Notes under the pieces: model-generated
Databases searched by the model: none
Told to the model about the DNA's origin: nothing
The model's input: only the letters and a program-made list of their open reading frames with translations
Position numbers and translations under genes: made by a program
Shown here: in pieces, positions 22,910-33,825 of the stretch
Layout: the number at the start of each line of letters is the position of its first letter
Position numbering within the stretch: the stretch's first letter is position 1
Origin: Bursaphelenchus xylophilus
Taxonomy: Eukaryota; Nematoda; Chromadorea; Rhabditida; Aphelenchoididae
Assembly: GCA_904066235.2 (NCBI GenBank)
Contig: CAJFCV020000002.1
Location: 6,882,001-6,946,000, forward strand
Direction of reading: 5' to 3'
Length of the DNA stretch: 64,000 nucleotides

Positions 22910-25003
22910 TTAGAAACGAGATTTTTTGAGAACGTCGGGTCTCCAGACAATGGGATGAGTTTCTTCGGTCTGAAAACATTAAGGAGAGTATAACGGTAAA
23001 CACTTTAAAGGGAAGTTATAATCAGGGAAAACAGAGTCACATGGCGGTGACTATCTCCGTCCCTTGCTATCTACACCTTCATCAATCACCCGCCAAAATG
23101 TAACAAACAAATTTTAATCGGTTTAATTTTATTCTACTGTAGCTTGGCTGAACTAAAGATCAAAGCAAGTGACCTTGAAAGCGTTCTGCAGTAACGGCTT
23201 CAAGGGCAAAACTGAGAATTTAGGATAGAATTGTTGTAAGAACTCTAAGCCCACGTGAGCCTTGTGCTGGTTTTTAACTACCACATTAATTTTGGCTACG
23301 CCCGTGGTGTCTCCCCACTTTCATTTCTAATTAACTTACAGCATCAGGATCTTCTTTCCACATCTTAATGGACTTATCAGCTTCGGCTGTGATCAATCTT
23401 CTGCCAGATTTGTCATACGTCAAGGCATAAATTCCACTCTCAGAATCGATTGACCCGGGTTGTGGAGGTGGATGTTCTCGTTGGAAACAGAATCCTGAAT
23501 CCCAATCCCAGAAGTGCATCGTTCCATTATCACCTAAATTACGAAATAAATTTCATTAAATTTTCAAAAAGTTATTACTACATGGTTATCAGAAATACCC
23601 TCCAAAACTTTTTAAATTCTAGTCTAGCCAACAATAAAAATACTTTTTAAGATATTCATAAAAAAAACAACGCTCCATTTACCTCCAGACACAAGAACCC
23701 CATCCTCGTTAACAGCCAATGTGTTTATCATTGTATTGTGTCCACTCAGATTCTGGAAGAAGGTTCCATTCACACTTTTCCATTGCTTAATGTTATCTGT
23801 CGACCCTGAGGCAAACATGGCTAATGTGGGATGAAGAACCAGAGATCTCACACTTTTCTGAAATGGAAGATTTCTGTTAAAATAGATTGATACTCAAAAA
23901 GTACACGAAATAAACCCACCTTGTGGTTGGTCAATGTACACACACTTTTTCCAGCAGCCAAGTCCCACAATCTAATAGTAGAATCATGACTTCCAGTAAT
24001 AACCTGTGGATTCATCTCCTGACATACCACCGAAGCCACCGTATCTGTATGTCCACTCAAACAAAATACTTGCGCTTTCGTTCGAATATCCCATACCCGG
24101 GCAGTGGAATCCCGGGCCGTTGAGATCAGCAGATCTAACATGGGATGCAGAGCAAGATCTTGGACCGCGCTCAGGTGACCATGATAATGCCTCACAACTT
24201 TATTGTATTCCAAATCCCAGCATTTCACCTGAATCCAGCGTGATCAAAAAATTTTTTTACATACCTGTTTATCTTCCCCACCACTGAAAAGATAGGGGTG
24301 GCGATGGGAAATTTTAACAGCCCGAACTGCACTTATGTGACCAGTCAAGGAAAGCTTCAGTTGCCCCGTCGCTAGATCCCATATCTAAAAGCACATATAA
24401 ATATCCGATCCACGTGGAAAGCTTGCCTCCCCTGACCTCAACTTACTTTAATAATTCTATCGTTACCCCCAGTTGCAAACCATTCGTTGTTAGGCTCGAC
24501 ATCAACACAACGCACCCATCCAGTGTGCCCTGAGATAACCCGATACAATTTCCATGGGGGATGCCACTTTGGTTTCACTATAAGTGACGCTTTCGAAGGT
24601 AACAATGCCCTAATGGAGTTCTCCTGAGGTCCCTTCTTTGAAATAGTGTTCAATGCTCCAACTGATGCTCCCCCTGGTCCGGTAATAGCCAACTGTTGGT
24701 CTCGTGTAATAACTGTGTCGTCTACACCTGAACCTTCATTCTGGGGAAGATTGAGAAGTTCTTGGACCTTCGCTCTTTTAGCGTCTTTCTCGGCCGTAAG
24801 GACAGCCCTATATTCAACTTTCTCCTTCACCGACTTCCACAATTTATCTCTAAATACAGGTTGAATTAAAAAGAAGCGCTTACGTTGATTCCGGCCCGTC
24901 AAAAAACTTGTCCTTAGAATGTGCAAACATGTCGTGAGATCGTTTCATAGAGCGGAATACGCAGTTATACAATTTTCTGGTCTCATCGGACGCCGTCCCC
25001 ATC
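22910..25003 (-). CDS. PLRG1: Pleiotropic regulator 1 (PLRG1/PRP46), spliceosomal WD40 protein
   Basis: Component of the NTC/PRP19 splicing complex. The N-terminal region [20 protein letters not shown] is followed by a seven-bladed WD40 propeller beginning [19 protein letters not shown]. Repeats end in IWDLATG, CWDLEY, VWDIRT, LWDLAAG, FWDWDSG and SIKMW. The final 60-nt exon (22910-22969) encodes [19 protein letters not shown], the conserved PLRG1 tail. It is separated from the preceding exon by a 370-bp intron (22970-23339), long for this locus. Without it the model would appear truncated at 23340. About 480 residues, normal for the family. Confidence 0.95.
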
Positions 25004-25425
25004 GTTGTTGATCAATTCGACTATCGTAAAATACAAGATCTACGCCCTTACGAAACACCGAGTACAAAAAAAAGCGACAAAAAAATATATTTTTCCCATT
25101 GTCGAGCTGCGCCCAATTTTAGCACACCTGCAGCAGCGTTTTAAAAATTGTGTCATCGTGACTTGATTTTTACAATTTTGATTTGAGGACTTGGCGTTGC
25201 ATTCGCATCAATAGAGTACTGAAATTTTATTATATTCTAATTTTCCGTAATTTGCGCTGCCTTTAAGAGTAATAATGACCTATTTTCTAGATTTTCCGTC
25301 GAGAAAAAGAATTGCGCTATCCTCGGCCTAGGGCAATTGCCGCCATACCGGGAGTTTGAAGTGATGATGAATGAAAGATTTATCGATTTTTTCTCTACTC
25401 TGAGCTTTTCCACTGAAAACTCAAG

Positions 25426-27773
25426 ATGCCAGAATCGGTCTATGATAACCTGAAACCGGCTTTTGATCCTCTTTCTCCTTTGTTACAACTTTACAAGAAC
25501 AGAAATAGTATCAACGACGCGATTCCCTTCCACGTGACTGGTGTTCTAGAAAATTGTGAAACGAGTGGGTTGTTGACCTTCTCCTTGCTGCAACCGCGGT
25601 TTAACATCGTTGATTTGTGTGAGGAACTTAAAGAGCACTATGGAGACGCTTATGACAGTGGAGACCTTAAATCAGTCGGCTGTTCGAAGGTGAGTACTAT
25701 TGTTTGTTTTAAAAGTTTTTAGCTTATCCTTGGTAACAATTACTTGACCAGATTCACGGATGGAAACTTCTACAGATGTCGTCTAATTCATTTCAAGAAC
25801 GGGTTTGCTCTAGTCCGATTTTTGGACATGGACTACGAGGTGAAAATCCATACTGATCGAATTTATGAGTTGGATTTCCAATTCACGACAGACAAATACA
25901 ACTATTCCTTGGTCGTCCCGGCGTACACATTGAGTAGGTATTGTTTGTTCTTTACATTTGGGTTATGTATTTTTTACTACGTGATTTTGTAGGTCCAGCA
26001 GCACTGGGATCGATTGGTTTGCCGAATGTTCACAGTGTGAAAGCCGGGAGTATCATGGACTTCCTAATTCTGCATATTGGCTTCAGATGTCTGGTATTGG
26101 CAGCTCCACATAATTTTGGCCTTTTCCGTTTTTCTGGTCAACGTCTGTTGTACAATTCACCGATTGACGAGGAATGGTTTAATCTTTTGTCAGAGAAAGT
26201 CCCTGAGAAGAGATTTGAAGGACAATGTTACCCATCGATCAAGCCAAAGTTTGGACCTCATTGGAACTTCGGCCAGGTGATGGGAGTTGACGGCCTTCAT
26301 AGTGTGTTTATCAGGGATCTTCGTAAGTCCTGATTTTACGAGTATTCATTTTATAGAATCGTCTATCCGGGCTTTCTACATTCACCAGAGACTGCAACAA
26401 TTGTTCAATAAAGTCGAATTCAAGTCCAAATTCCAGGCTAAAGAGGGTGACGAATTTGTTCTTGATCAACCTTGCGTTTTCTACGATTCCACATCAAAGG
26501 TAAGTCGGGAGAGCCTCCTAATACGTATTCTTAGATGTATTATCGAGGAAAGGTCACAAATCTGACCGACGTTTTCATTGATGCCAGTGGAGTAGATTTT
26601 CCATCGAGGAAAATTATCGGAGCCGCACTCTCATCCGGCGTGTTTTATTATCTTCCTTGTGGGTTTGGCTTCCCTTCAACGGTAGTGTCGGCTTTTCCTT
26701 ACTGATTTTGTTTTAGGTGTATCCGGTTAAATTAGTACAACAATCCACCTCATACGATCAACGATACGACGAGTTACTGCAAGGCCTTTTGTTTGATAAC
26801 ACCCCGGTTTGTTTTCAATTGAGTGCGTTCAGCAGAACGGTAGAGATGAGGCTTCTGGATGGAGCCAGTGTCCTGGCAGAGATAAAATTCGATGGAGTAA
26901 GTGTTTTTGCAAGAGTTGTATGGTTTTAGGACAAAGGTTTGGGGCCTTTTGGCGCGTCGATGACCAACAGATCATTTGTCAAGTCGAGTCAGTTCATATC
27001 TTCCATGCCAAAATGGGAGGCAATGGGTATGGGAGAATCAGGTGAGAAGAAGTCTGAACCGAAGAGGAGGACTATCGCCTCGATATTCGAGACCTCATTG
27101 CCGCCTCGTAAACCAGAAAAGAAGGGACCTCCGACAGGTTGTGATGAAGCCGGATATGTTTTTTCTGATGGGTATAATTATATTTGCTACCGAACCCAAG
27201 AAAATGATAACAAATTCAGGACGCTGCAAAGCGCCCTCAACACGGTATGTCTTTTATTGTTCAGTATGTATTGCTATTTTTAGGTGAGGCTAACTGGTAT
27301 GAATGCACTTGATTATCCGACCGCGGGCGAATATTATCTGGTCAGAGCTCCCTCCGATAACTGCATCTACCGGGCTACGATAGAAAAGGTCGAGGAGGAT
27401 ATGGTTACCGTTTTCCATATTGACACTGGGATGAAATTCAAGCAGCATATTAATACTTTCCGAGGTTCTGCTATGCCTCTTTCATCGGCATCAACAGAGG
27501 TAAGTCTTTCATATTTGTTGTCTTTATGTTTAGTTTTCATTGGAAGCAGTCCAACCTCTTGCTGAAGGTCCCTTCAAAATGGCCGGAGACATTCCTGAAG
27601 ATGAAAAGATCTTATATAAGCATCTTAAGTTGAAGGTGGCGTTGAGGTGTGTGCTGTCCGACATGGGAACTGCCTACATCAAGCAGGGGGACAAGGGAAT
27701 CTACCTCTACAACAGAGAAGGAGAGAGCATCAATGATTACTATGTTAAGACCATGAGAAATAACGAGTCATAG
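25426..27773 (+). CDS. Multi-Tudor-domain protein (EKL-1/ERI-5-like or TDRD-like)
   Basis: Predicted germline or small-RNA scaffold binding methylarginine-containing partners. Tudor-type cores are visible at about 25770-25900 (FYRCRLIHFKNGFALVRFLDMD), 26480-26600 (VFYDSTSKMYYRGKVTNLTDVF) and 27330-27440 (YYLVRAPSDNCIYRATI, VTVFHIDTG). The chain joins about nine exons with introns of 34-60 nt and ends at TAG 27771-27773. No catalytic domain is seen. In Caenorhabditis, tandem-Tudor proteins EKL-1 and ERI-5 recruit RNA-dependent RNA polymerase to Dicer complexes; that match is suggested by architecture only. The neighbouring MRPL10 gene on the same strand may be co-transcribed. Confidence 0.72.
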
Positions 27774-27934
27774 GATGTTTGAAATACTAACTTGTAAATA
27801 TTATCATGTGAAGTAAATACGAATTTAGTCAAAGCGGAGTTTGTTAAGTGGTGGAAGGGTTTCGTTTCCAATGGAATATCTTTGCAACTATGATTTAATG
27901 CGCTTGAAAAGCCATTAAGTAAATGCTTTGTGTG

Positions 27935-28175
27935 TAAGAGAGGTTCCGAGCAGGTTCAAATCTTTTTTCAAGTGGGATCCGACACTCAACCAGGATTTTC
28001 AGACATGCCAAAAAAATTTTGCACGGCGCGAAAAATTTCCGACACTGCCCCGTGTAGACCAAATTTTAACCTATGTTTGGCCATGCACAGTGAAGAACAA
28101 AAAAATTAGTCATCGCTGAAAATCGTGGTCGAGTGTCTTGGCTGAAAAAAATGAATCTAGACGGAACCTCTCTTA
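27935..28175. mobile_element. TA-flanked foldback (MITE) between the multi-Tudor and MRPL10 genes
   Basis: TAAGAGAGGTTCCG at 27935 is exactly inverted at 28162-28175. Internal inverted similarity continues (CGACACTC...GATTTTCAG against CTGAAAATC...GAGTGTC). The element is 241 bp with no coding capacity, and TA at both ends suggests a TA target duplication. It ends 10 bp before the MRPL10 start codon. Confidence 0.8.
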
Positions 28176-28185
28176 TTTGTTATAG

Positions 28186-29004
28186 ATGAGTCTTCTTAAC
28201 TGCATCAGACCCGGTACAATCCAGTGCCGGTTTGTCTCGTCCAAATATCTGAAGCCACATCCTCGTCCTTATAAAAGACGTTTGTTCGAAGCTGTAATTA
28301 AGCCTGAAATGCCAGAGGAAATCACTCCCAAATGCATTCCTTATTTTGAATTCAAAAGACGTTACGATGAAGAAGAGGGAAGGGTAGGTCTGATCTAATT
28401 CCTTCAAGACTTGTTACAGTACACGGCCATTGAATTAGCTCTTGCGGACAAAGTGAGAAAATGGATAATTGAAGAAAAATTTCGTGTGTTTTCCATTTGC
28501 CAGTTCTTGTCAATCAAAGCAAGGCCTCTTCATTATATTAAGAATCAGTAAGTGTTTGTTTTGTTTGATAACATTTTTAGATTGAGGGTAAAAGGACTTG
28601 AGTTCAAGACATATGAACCGAGAATCATGAATAAAGTGTTTGAGGGAACAGCTTTCGACGTACTCTCACCTCTGTACTTGGAGATGAATTACTGTCTTCT
28701 TTTTGGTAGGGACATTACTGCCGTCAAAACGATTGTGACCGAAACCAATAGGATACCTTATATCTTTCCTTTGGGTAAGTTTGTAGCTTTGTTTCATTTT
28801 CTTTACTTTTAATTTTCAGCAATCACATATGATGACAAGATTCTTTCATTACGCCAGATTAACGAATTGTGTGAACTCACAGATCCAGAACATATTCGTG
28901 CCCAGACAGTGCAGCTGCTGCAAACTGTTCCATCCCAACTCACCTCTACTTTGGATCACCCATCTCAGAACCTCACATTTCTTCTGAGTAATATTCCAAA
29001 CTGA
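28186..29004 (+). CDS. MRPL10: Mitochondrial large-subunit ribosomal protein L10
   Basis: Stalk-base protein of the mitochondrial 39S ribosomal subunit. The N-terminus is basic and import-like (MSLLNCIRPGTIQCRFVSSK), followed by MRPL10-like YKRRLFEAVIKP, LRVKGLEFKTYEPRIMNKVF and an L10 core around LLFGRDITAVKTIV. Four exons give about 240 residues, with short introns near 28385-28419, 28550-28580 and 28774-28818. The sequence TTGTTATAG immediately precedes the ATG and could be a trans-splice acceptor. It follows the multi-Tudor gene by 412 bp, of which 241 bp is a foldback insertion. Confidence 0.85.
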
Positions 29005-29520
29005 TACCCAAAAAGTTGTTATGTTGTTGAATGAACCTAGGTAGCAAAACATAATGAAAGGCGACGTACCCGTAGATTTTTTTTTTTGGCAGGAAAGCGC
29101 GGCTATATATAATATAATTCGTTTTTGGGTGTTTCCGATTATTTTCTTAGCTACTTTCTGAAGACAAAAGTGTCAGATTCGTGTAGAAAAATTTTATTTT
29201 TCGACGTAAAAATATCGGTCATTTCTGCAAAGCGCGAACAAGGAATCTCGCATGTTTATTTTTTGAGTTGTGTCAAAAATCAGAGCGATGTGCGATGACA
29301 CTTGGGGTACTTCTCTCTGTTAGCCGCGTTTCCAGCCAGTGGCTGACGAAAGATGACTTTACAAGTACCGACTTTTCTAGCTATAAGGAAACATATCTCA
29401 AGGATTATTTGTTATTGCCATTGCGCTTTCTATATACGGAGAATGTCATTCTCCACATGATATGCAATGACTTTGTTTTCTAAAAAAATAGCAATGTTTT
29501 CAACTTACTGCACTGGATCA
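29005..29520. repeat. Intergenic region with dispersed repeat-like segment
   Basis: The segment about 29165-29330 (TTTCTGCAAAGCGCGA, GGAATCTCGC, CAAAAATCAGAGCGATG) resembles the flank right of the 53.9-55.4 kb foldback (TTTCTGCAAAGCACGA, GGAATCCCGC, CAAAATCTGAGCGTCGC). This suggests a diverged dispersed repeat. No gene is evident. Confidence 0.45.
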
Positions 29521-29562
29521 AATAAGCTTTTATTTCAACCCGAAGATGAGTCTAGTCTGATC

Positions 29563-30175
29563 TCATGACAAAAACAACATGGACACCAAGCTAGACCCAT
29601 AGTCGAGGAGAACAGGTCGGTAAGTAGGATAGAAGAAGCAGCAGTCTTGCCTGTAGACTGTGTTTGTATCAAGACTGAGCGGAGATAGCTGGTCGAAGCG
29701 ATGGTCAGTGGTGCCCTTGACATGATTGACAAGGTCGGGCATAGGGAAGAGGCCGCGACTGCCGCGTCGCCATCCCAAGCTTAATAATACAACAATTCGT
29801 GGGGCTTATCAAACTGATAATATCGGTGGCTGCAAGCACCGGACGTCACCGGGAATCGAATGAAACAGAAAATGGGAATTGGACTGCCCCTGATCAAAAA
29901 AAAACACACACCAGGGCTTGATTCATTGGGCGACCGACTAAAGGAATGAGAGCGAGGCCAACTGGCGGCGAGAGGAGGGGGGAAAGGCTGCATCGCTGCC
30001 CCGGTTCGAGACCCCAAACCCACCCGATCCCGCTCTGAATCAGTTTTTCCTCTGTTTCTCTCCTCGTCGATCTCTGTCCGTTATGCAGTGACCCTTGTTT
30101 GTCGTCGTTTGTTGCGTCGCCCTCTTTGGTGATGTCCGATGAAGGCTGAACGGGTTTGAAGGTGCGCCCTTCCAA
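29563..30175 (-). CDS. Candidate small spliced gene, unrecognised
   Basis: On the minus strand a TATA-like TATTATAAG near 30190 is followed by open frames (about 30175-29894) and then a 71-codon frame at 29778-29563. That frame contains VYRQDCCFFYPTYRP and ends upstream of AATAAA (29528-29533). GC content is higher than in the flanks. The splice joining the parts is uncertain; TTATTAAG at about 29780 could be the acceptor. No signal peptide or known domain recognised. It could be a small secreted-peptide gene or non-coding sequence. Confidence 0.3.
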
Positions 30176-30355
30176 CGTTCTCTCAGGGTTCTTATAATAC
30201 TTTACCCAAAGTCATTAAAACAATGCCGTCATTTCCGGTTACCCTCACATTCTTCACAACCCACTCGTTTATGGTTCGCAATAATTCTGATTACAAAACT
30301 TTTCCTTGTAAAAGACAATTTTCATCGGAGTATTTATTAGATTGTCTTGTCCCGA

Positions 30356-31290
30356 TTACTTCCTCATTCGTCGCGCCCTTTGTGGAAACGTCCTTTCGAC
30401 AACAGTAACACTCCGATCGCAATCTGCGCAAAACTGAACCAATTCCTGAGTAGACCAAGGGTAATAAGAATGCATGTACTTCTCGCCGGCTACAATATAT
30501 TTCTATTTAAGAGATTCAATCAAAAGCTTTAAAAAAGTTTTAATCCTTACTCTTGAGATCAGCAGCTCCCTGAGCGAATATAAGAACCCATTCTCCTTCC
30601 CTGATATCCTTAACCGTCTCTCTTTCTCCTTCCTGGACTTTCCTCAAGTTACCGTAATCCAAGATGACCTGACACATCATGCGTTCATCATGCCGGGCAC
30701 CCGACACTAACTCAAGGAGGTTGGTTGAGGCCTAAATTGCAAAATTAACTTTGTCAGATTTCCTTTGTTTTTCCTAACAATAATCTTACATCATACAGTT
30801 GAACATTGTCATGATGATCATTATAAGAGATAAATGTGTCCACCGTCTTTCCGCCTTTGAAAATACATTCAATTACAGTATCATTGTCCTGAAAATATTC
30901 TGCTTTTAACAATGTTGCCGCTTCCATTATTTTTGTGGATTCCGTAACCGACCATGATGGCATCTTCACTTATTCCAACAGAAATATATCGTCCAACATC
31001 TACCGAATTGTCAAGATCTTTGGCCTAAACTCGAATAATGGTAAGATGAGATTCAGACCTGCAAATCGAGGTGAATCTTGTCCCCTTCCACTCTCCATCT
31101 GACTATTCCGTGACATTCTTCTGGTTTACAGTTAGTTGGAAATGTCCAGCAACCGAGAGATTGACCACAAGAGTCCGTATTAAAGAAGTCTTGAGCCAAA
31201 CTACTCTAAAAATAAGATGAAATAAAACGTTACGGTATATTTTACCGAAGAGACCAAAATCAGGAGAGCAGCAAGACCTTGCTGTAACAT
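30356..31290 (-). CDS. Secreted DOMON-domain protein
   Basis: Secreted protein of about 225 residues. A signal peptide MLQQGLAALLILVSSS is split by an intron and followed by a mature start near QDFF. The DOMON-type beta sandwich is recognised by VRWRVEGDKIHLDL, GRYISVGISEDAIMDNDTV, IECIFKGGKTVDTFISYN and EGEWVLIFAQG. DOMON domains bind haem or sugars, but no ligand can be assigned here. The final exon has a cysteine pair (FCADC) and a basic tail. Introns were set by reading frame: 30890-30952 (63 nt) is required to keep the DOMON core in frame. An acceptor GGTGTTCAG lies 9 nt before the start. The gene is about 160 bp downstream of the DXO-like gene, consistent with an operon. Confidence 0.78.
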
Positions 31291-31299
31291 TTCGCCAAA

Positions 31300-31310
31300 C
31301 TGAACACCTT
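31300..31310 (-). promoter_or_regulatory. Probable trans-splice acceptor of the DOMON gene
   Basis: GGTGTTCAG lies 9 nt before the DOMON start. About 110 nt upstream is AATAAA (31431-31436 region, minus strand), which could end the DXO-like transcript. Polyadenylation signal, about 100 nt, then acceptor is the usual layout of a nematode operon junction. Trans-splicing itself is inferred. Confidence 0.5.
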
Positions 31311-31453
31311 TTTAAAAGTTCTTAACTACTTTATACAACGTCTCCCCTCTGTGGTTCGTTAAAGTAAATATCATCATCATAACACCGACCTTGAAGAGTA
31401 AAAGTAAAAAAAACAAGCAATTTATTCTCAAGAATAAATACAAAAAAAATTTT

Positions 31454-32922
31454 TTACTTTTGGTCCTCAGAAACAGGTTCTTTACACTGTTGTTGAAGAA
31501 GCTCCCGGACTTTTGGAGTAATCGCCCCTGAGGCGGTAGGGAATTTGGCATAGATCTCGAGATTGGGCTTCCCCTTCCAGATGAGACCACATCGGAAATC
31601 GGAATCGTTTGTGATCAGGAATTTTCGGATCTTGTTCAGACAATCGTGCACCTGAAATATCACTTATTTTATACACAACCAGCACTTTCCAGGAGACCTT
31701 GCTTGTAGGCGTGACAATGGAAATAAGACTTACCTTGCTCAAGACAACATAAGGAAGGGGCTTCATTAACTTGGACACTTCAGTCAAAGGGTAGATGGCC
31801 GGTTTGCCGAAATCCCCATTCCCTTTGAAGAATCCAACAATCTCCTGATCAGCGGCAGTGAAGAATAACTGAGCCCATGTGAAGAAAGGGAATCCGGCAC
31901 CCTGAGGGTAAGTTGTCAGAAGTTGCAAAGGAATTCCCCGTAGCGTCTCTCCGAACTCGATGTACTTAATGTTTTCATTCTCTGCGAATTTTTTGGATTC
32001 TGGTACTGTTTCCGGGTCTTTGGATGGATCGCTTAAACATTAAACCATATAAATGATTAGTAATATTATTTTTTCATAAGGAAACATCAAAAGACGACTT
32101 ACGGATCGGCGGCTTTAATGGCTGCGTAATCTGCAGAGTCTACTTCATATCTGACAAGAATCTTAAAATCCCCGAATTTATAGCTGACTAATTGGAAGAA
32201 GGGCCCGGTGGTGTGCTTGGAACGTGGTTTGTTTATCTTAGCTTTCAAGTTTTGGTCAAATGTCACATGCCCAATCTCCATCAGATCCGAGGCTTCCATT
32301 CTGAATTATTTTACATTTTGCATATTATAATTTGAATGTCTTACCGGGTGAGTAGTACGGTCTTTCCGACCCTCTCACAGTCAATCCGGAAGAGCCCTTC
32401 ACCAGCCTCTTGGGCAAACGCAAAGATCTTTTGGAGATTAACAGCATCAGTGATGAAGTCGTATTCATCGAAGTTGATGGGTTTCTTCTTTTTCTCTGCT
32501 AATAATTTGGCTGCCAGAATGGCCGTATCCAGGGGTCCGTCTTTCACCTAAAGTGTAAAAACAGCAACTTCTGGACATACTTTCAAGTGATTGACGTCAT
32601 AAATTAAAACTCCTCGATCTTGAACCAATTTTCCGCCAGGCCAATAAGATGATTGCGGAGGTAGACCTGGGATCTAAAAGTCATCATTATTTTAGTGTAA
32701 GTTTCATAAATCCGACCCAAAACGAGTCAGCTGATGAGTGATGTCACTTAAGCATACCAAAATAACTGGATCATCCTCCTCCAATCTCCATTGATAAGAC
32801 CCGATTCTTTCGACCGTTTTTGTGGACGTCGCAGTCCCTTTGGCATTCAGATTCACCAAGGGCAGAAGACCGTAAGGGGTATCTTCGAGCCCATCGAAGA
32901 GCCAAAATCCTTCGGCACTCAT
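31454..32922 (-). CDS. Divergent DXO/Rai1 (decapping nuclease)-like protein
   Basis: About 400 residues in six exons, start MSAEGFWLFDGLED. It follows the layout of a large fungal family related to DXO/Rai1 nucleases, which remove faulty RNA caps: SYQWRLEEDDPVILV then PGLPP; a central ITDAVNLQKIFAF and GLFRIDCERVGKTVLLTR; LVSYKFGDFKILVRYEVDS; and FPFFTWAQLFFTAADQEIVGFF, corresponding to the conserved tryptophan/glutamine strand. In active family members metal is held by G-x-x-F-E, E-x-D and E-x-K. Here E-x-D is kept (YEVDS), but the first site reads GHVTFDQ and the E-x-K site reads QLLTT. The enzyme is therefore probably weak or inactive. Family assignment rests on pattern memory. Confidence 0.6.
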
Positions 32923-33825
32923 AGTAAATGGAGAAGGTCAGGTCCGCACGGAGTGATCGGAGCTGATCTGGCCTCTGGACAGAGGCTGGTGTGGGCGTCT
33001 TTGACAGCTGCCCGACTTTTTTTGTCTCTAATTCTTCTCAGACATGAAACAAACTCTTGAAATTTTATTTCAAGCAGTGCCATTGGTCAGCACCTTGGGC
33101 TCTGCGGGTGTTTAATTAATGGGCTTAATGAAGAGATGAGGTGGTGAGGTCAAGCAGATAACTCGATCATGACTTTAAAAGAACCCTGCTAATTGTTGCA
33201 TAGTGTAATTGCATTGATTTTTCATTTTTGCATTCAGTCTTCGTTGAAAGTTGCAAAAGATTATTGGCGATCCAGTTTGATGGAAAACAATTGATTCGAT
33301 TCCTGGCAAAGTTACACCGAATAAAACACTTTACACTAACACACATCCACATTTTCTAACCATGAAGTTTACCGCGCCAAGCGAAGATGAAGTTGTTCGT
33401 TTACTCAATTCTCTAAGACGCAGGACTTAATATGACCCCGTTTATAACGTCCCAGGTCTCTTTGCTCCGAGGAGAGCAAATGACGAACGCCTTTTCGAAT
33501 ATTGTGGCCGTCTAAAGAGCGGCTTTCGGTCCCACCGCGAAACGGAAAAGATCTTGTTTTCGTTTGGCTAAGGGCCAAATAAAACCAACTTCCAAGTCTT
33601 TAAAAGGTTTATGTCACAAGTCCCCATGGGTAGACATATTTGATAGAGCTCGCGGATCTTCTAATCAATATCAGATCGCTTCTGATTCCTGCTTCTCTCG
33701 GAGATCACTTTTAAATTAAAAATTAAAGTTCCAGCTTATCCATCCAAAGGGCCAAGACTGCCATGACTGCGGGGTTCGACGGGTTCTGGCGCAGCGGGAT
33801 TGGAGTGAATTAGACACTTCTTTAA
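32923..33825. other. Divergent intergenic region
   Basis: About 900 bp between the DXO-like start (minus) and the transporter start (plus). It contains a 21-codon open frame at 33362-33430 (MKFTAPSEDEVVR...) that I cannot support as a gene. No RNA gene, repeat or strong hairpin recognised. Promoters of both genes are expected here. Confidence 0.4.

Noticed and set aside
29990..30025. GGTTCGAGACC resembling a tRNA T-loop
   Set aside because: No upstream A-box or acceptor-stem complement at the proper distance.
30890..30952. Apparent frameshift in the DOMON gene
   Set aside because: Removing a 63-nt GT-AG intron joins SEDAIM to DNDTVIEC in frame and gives a normal DOMON core.
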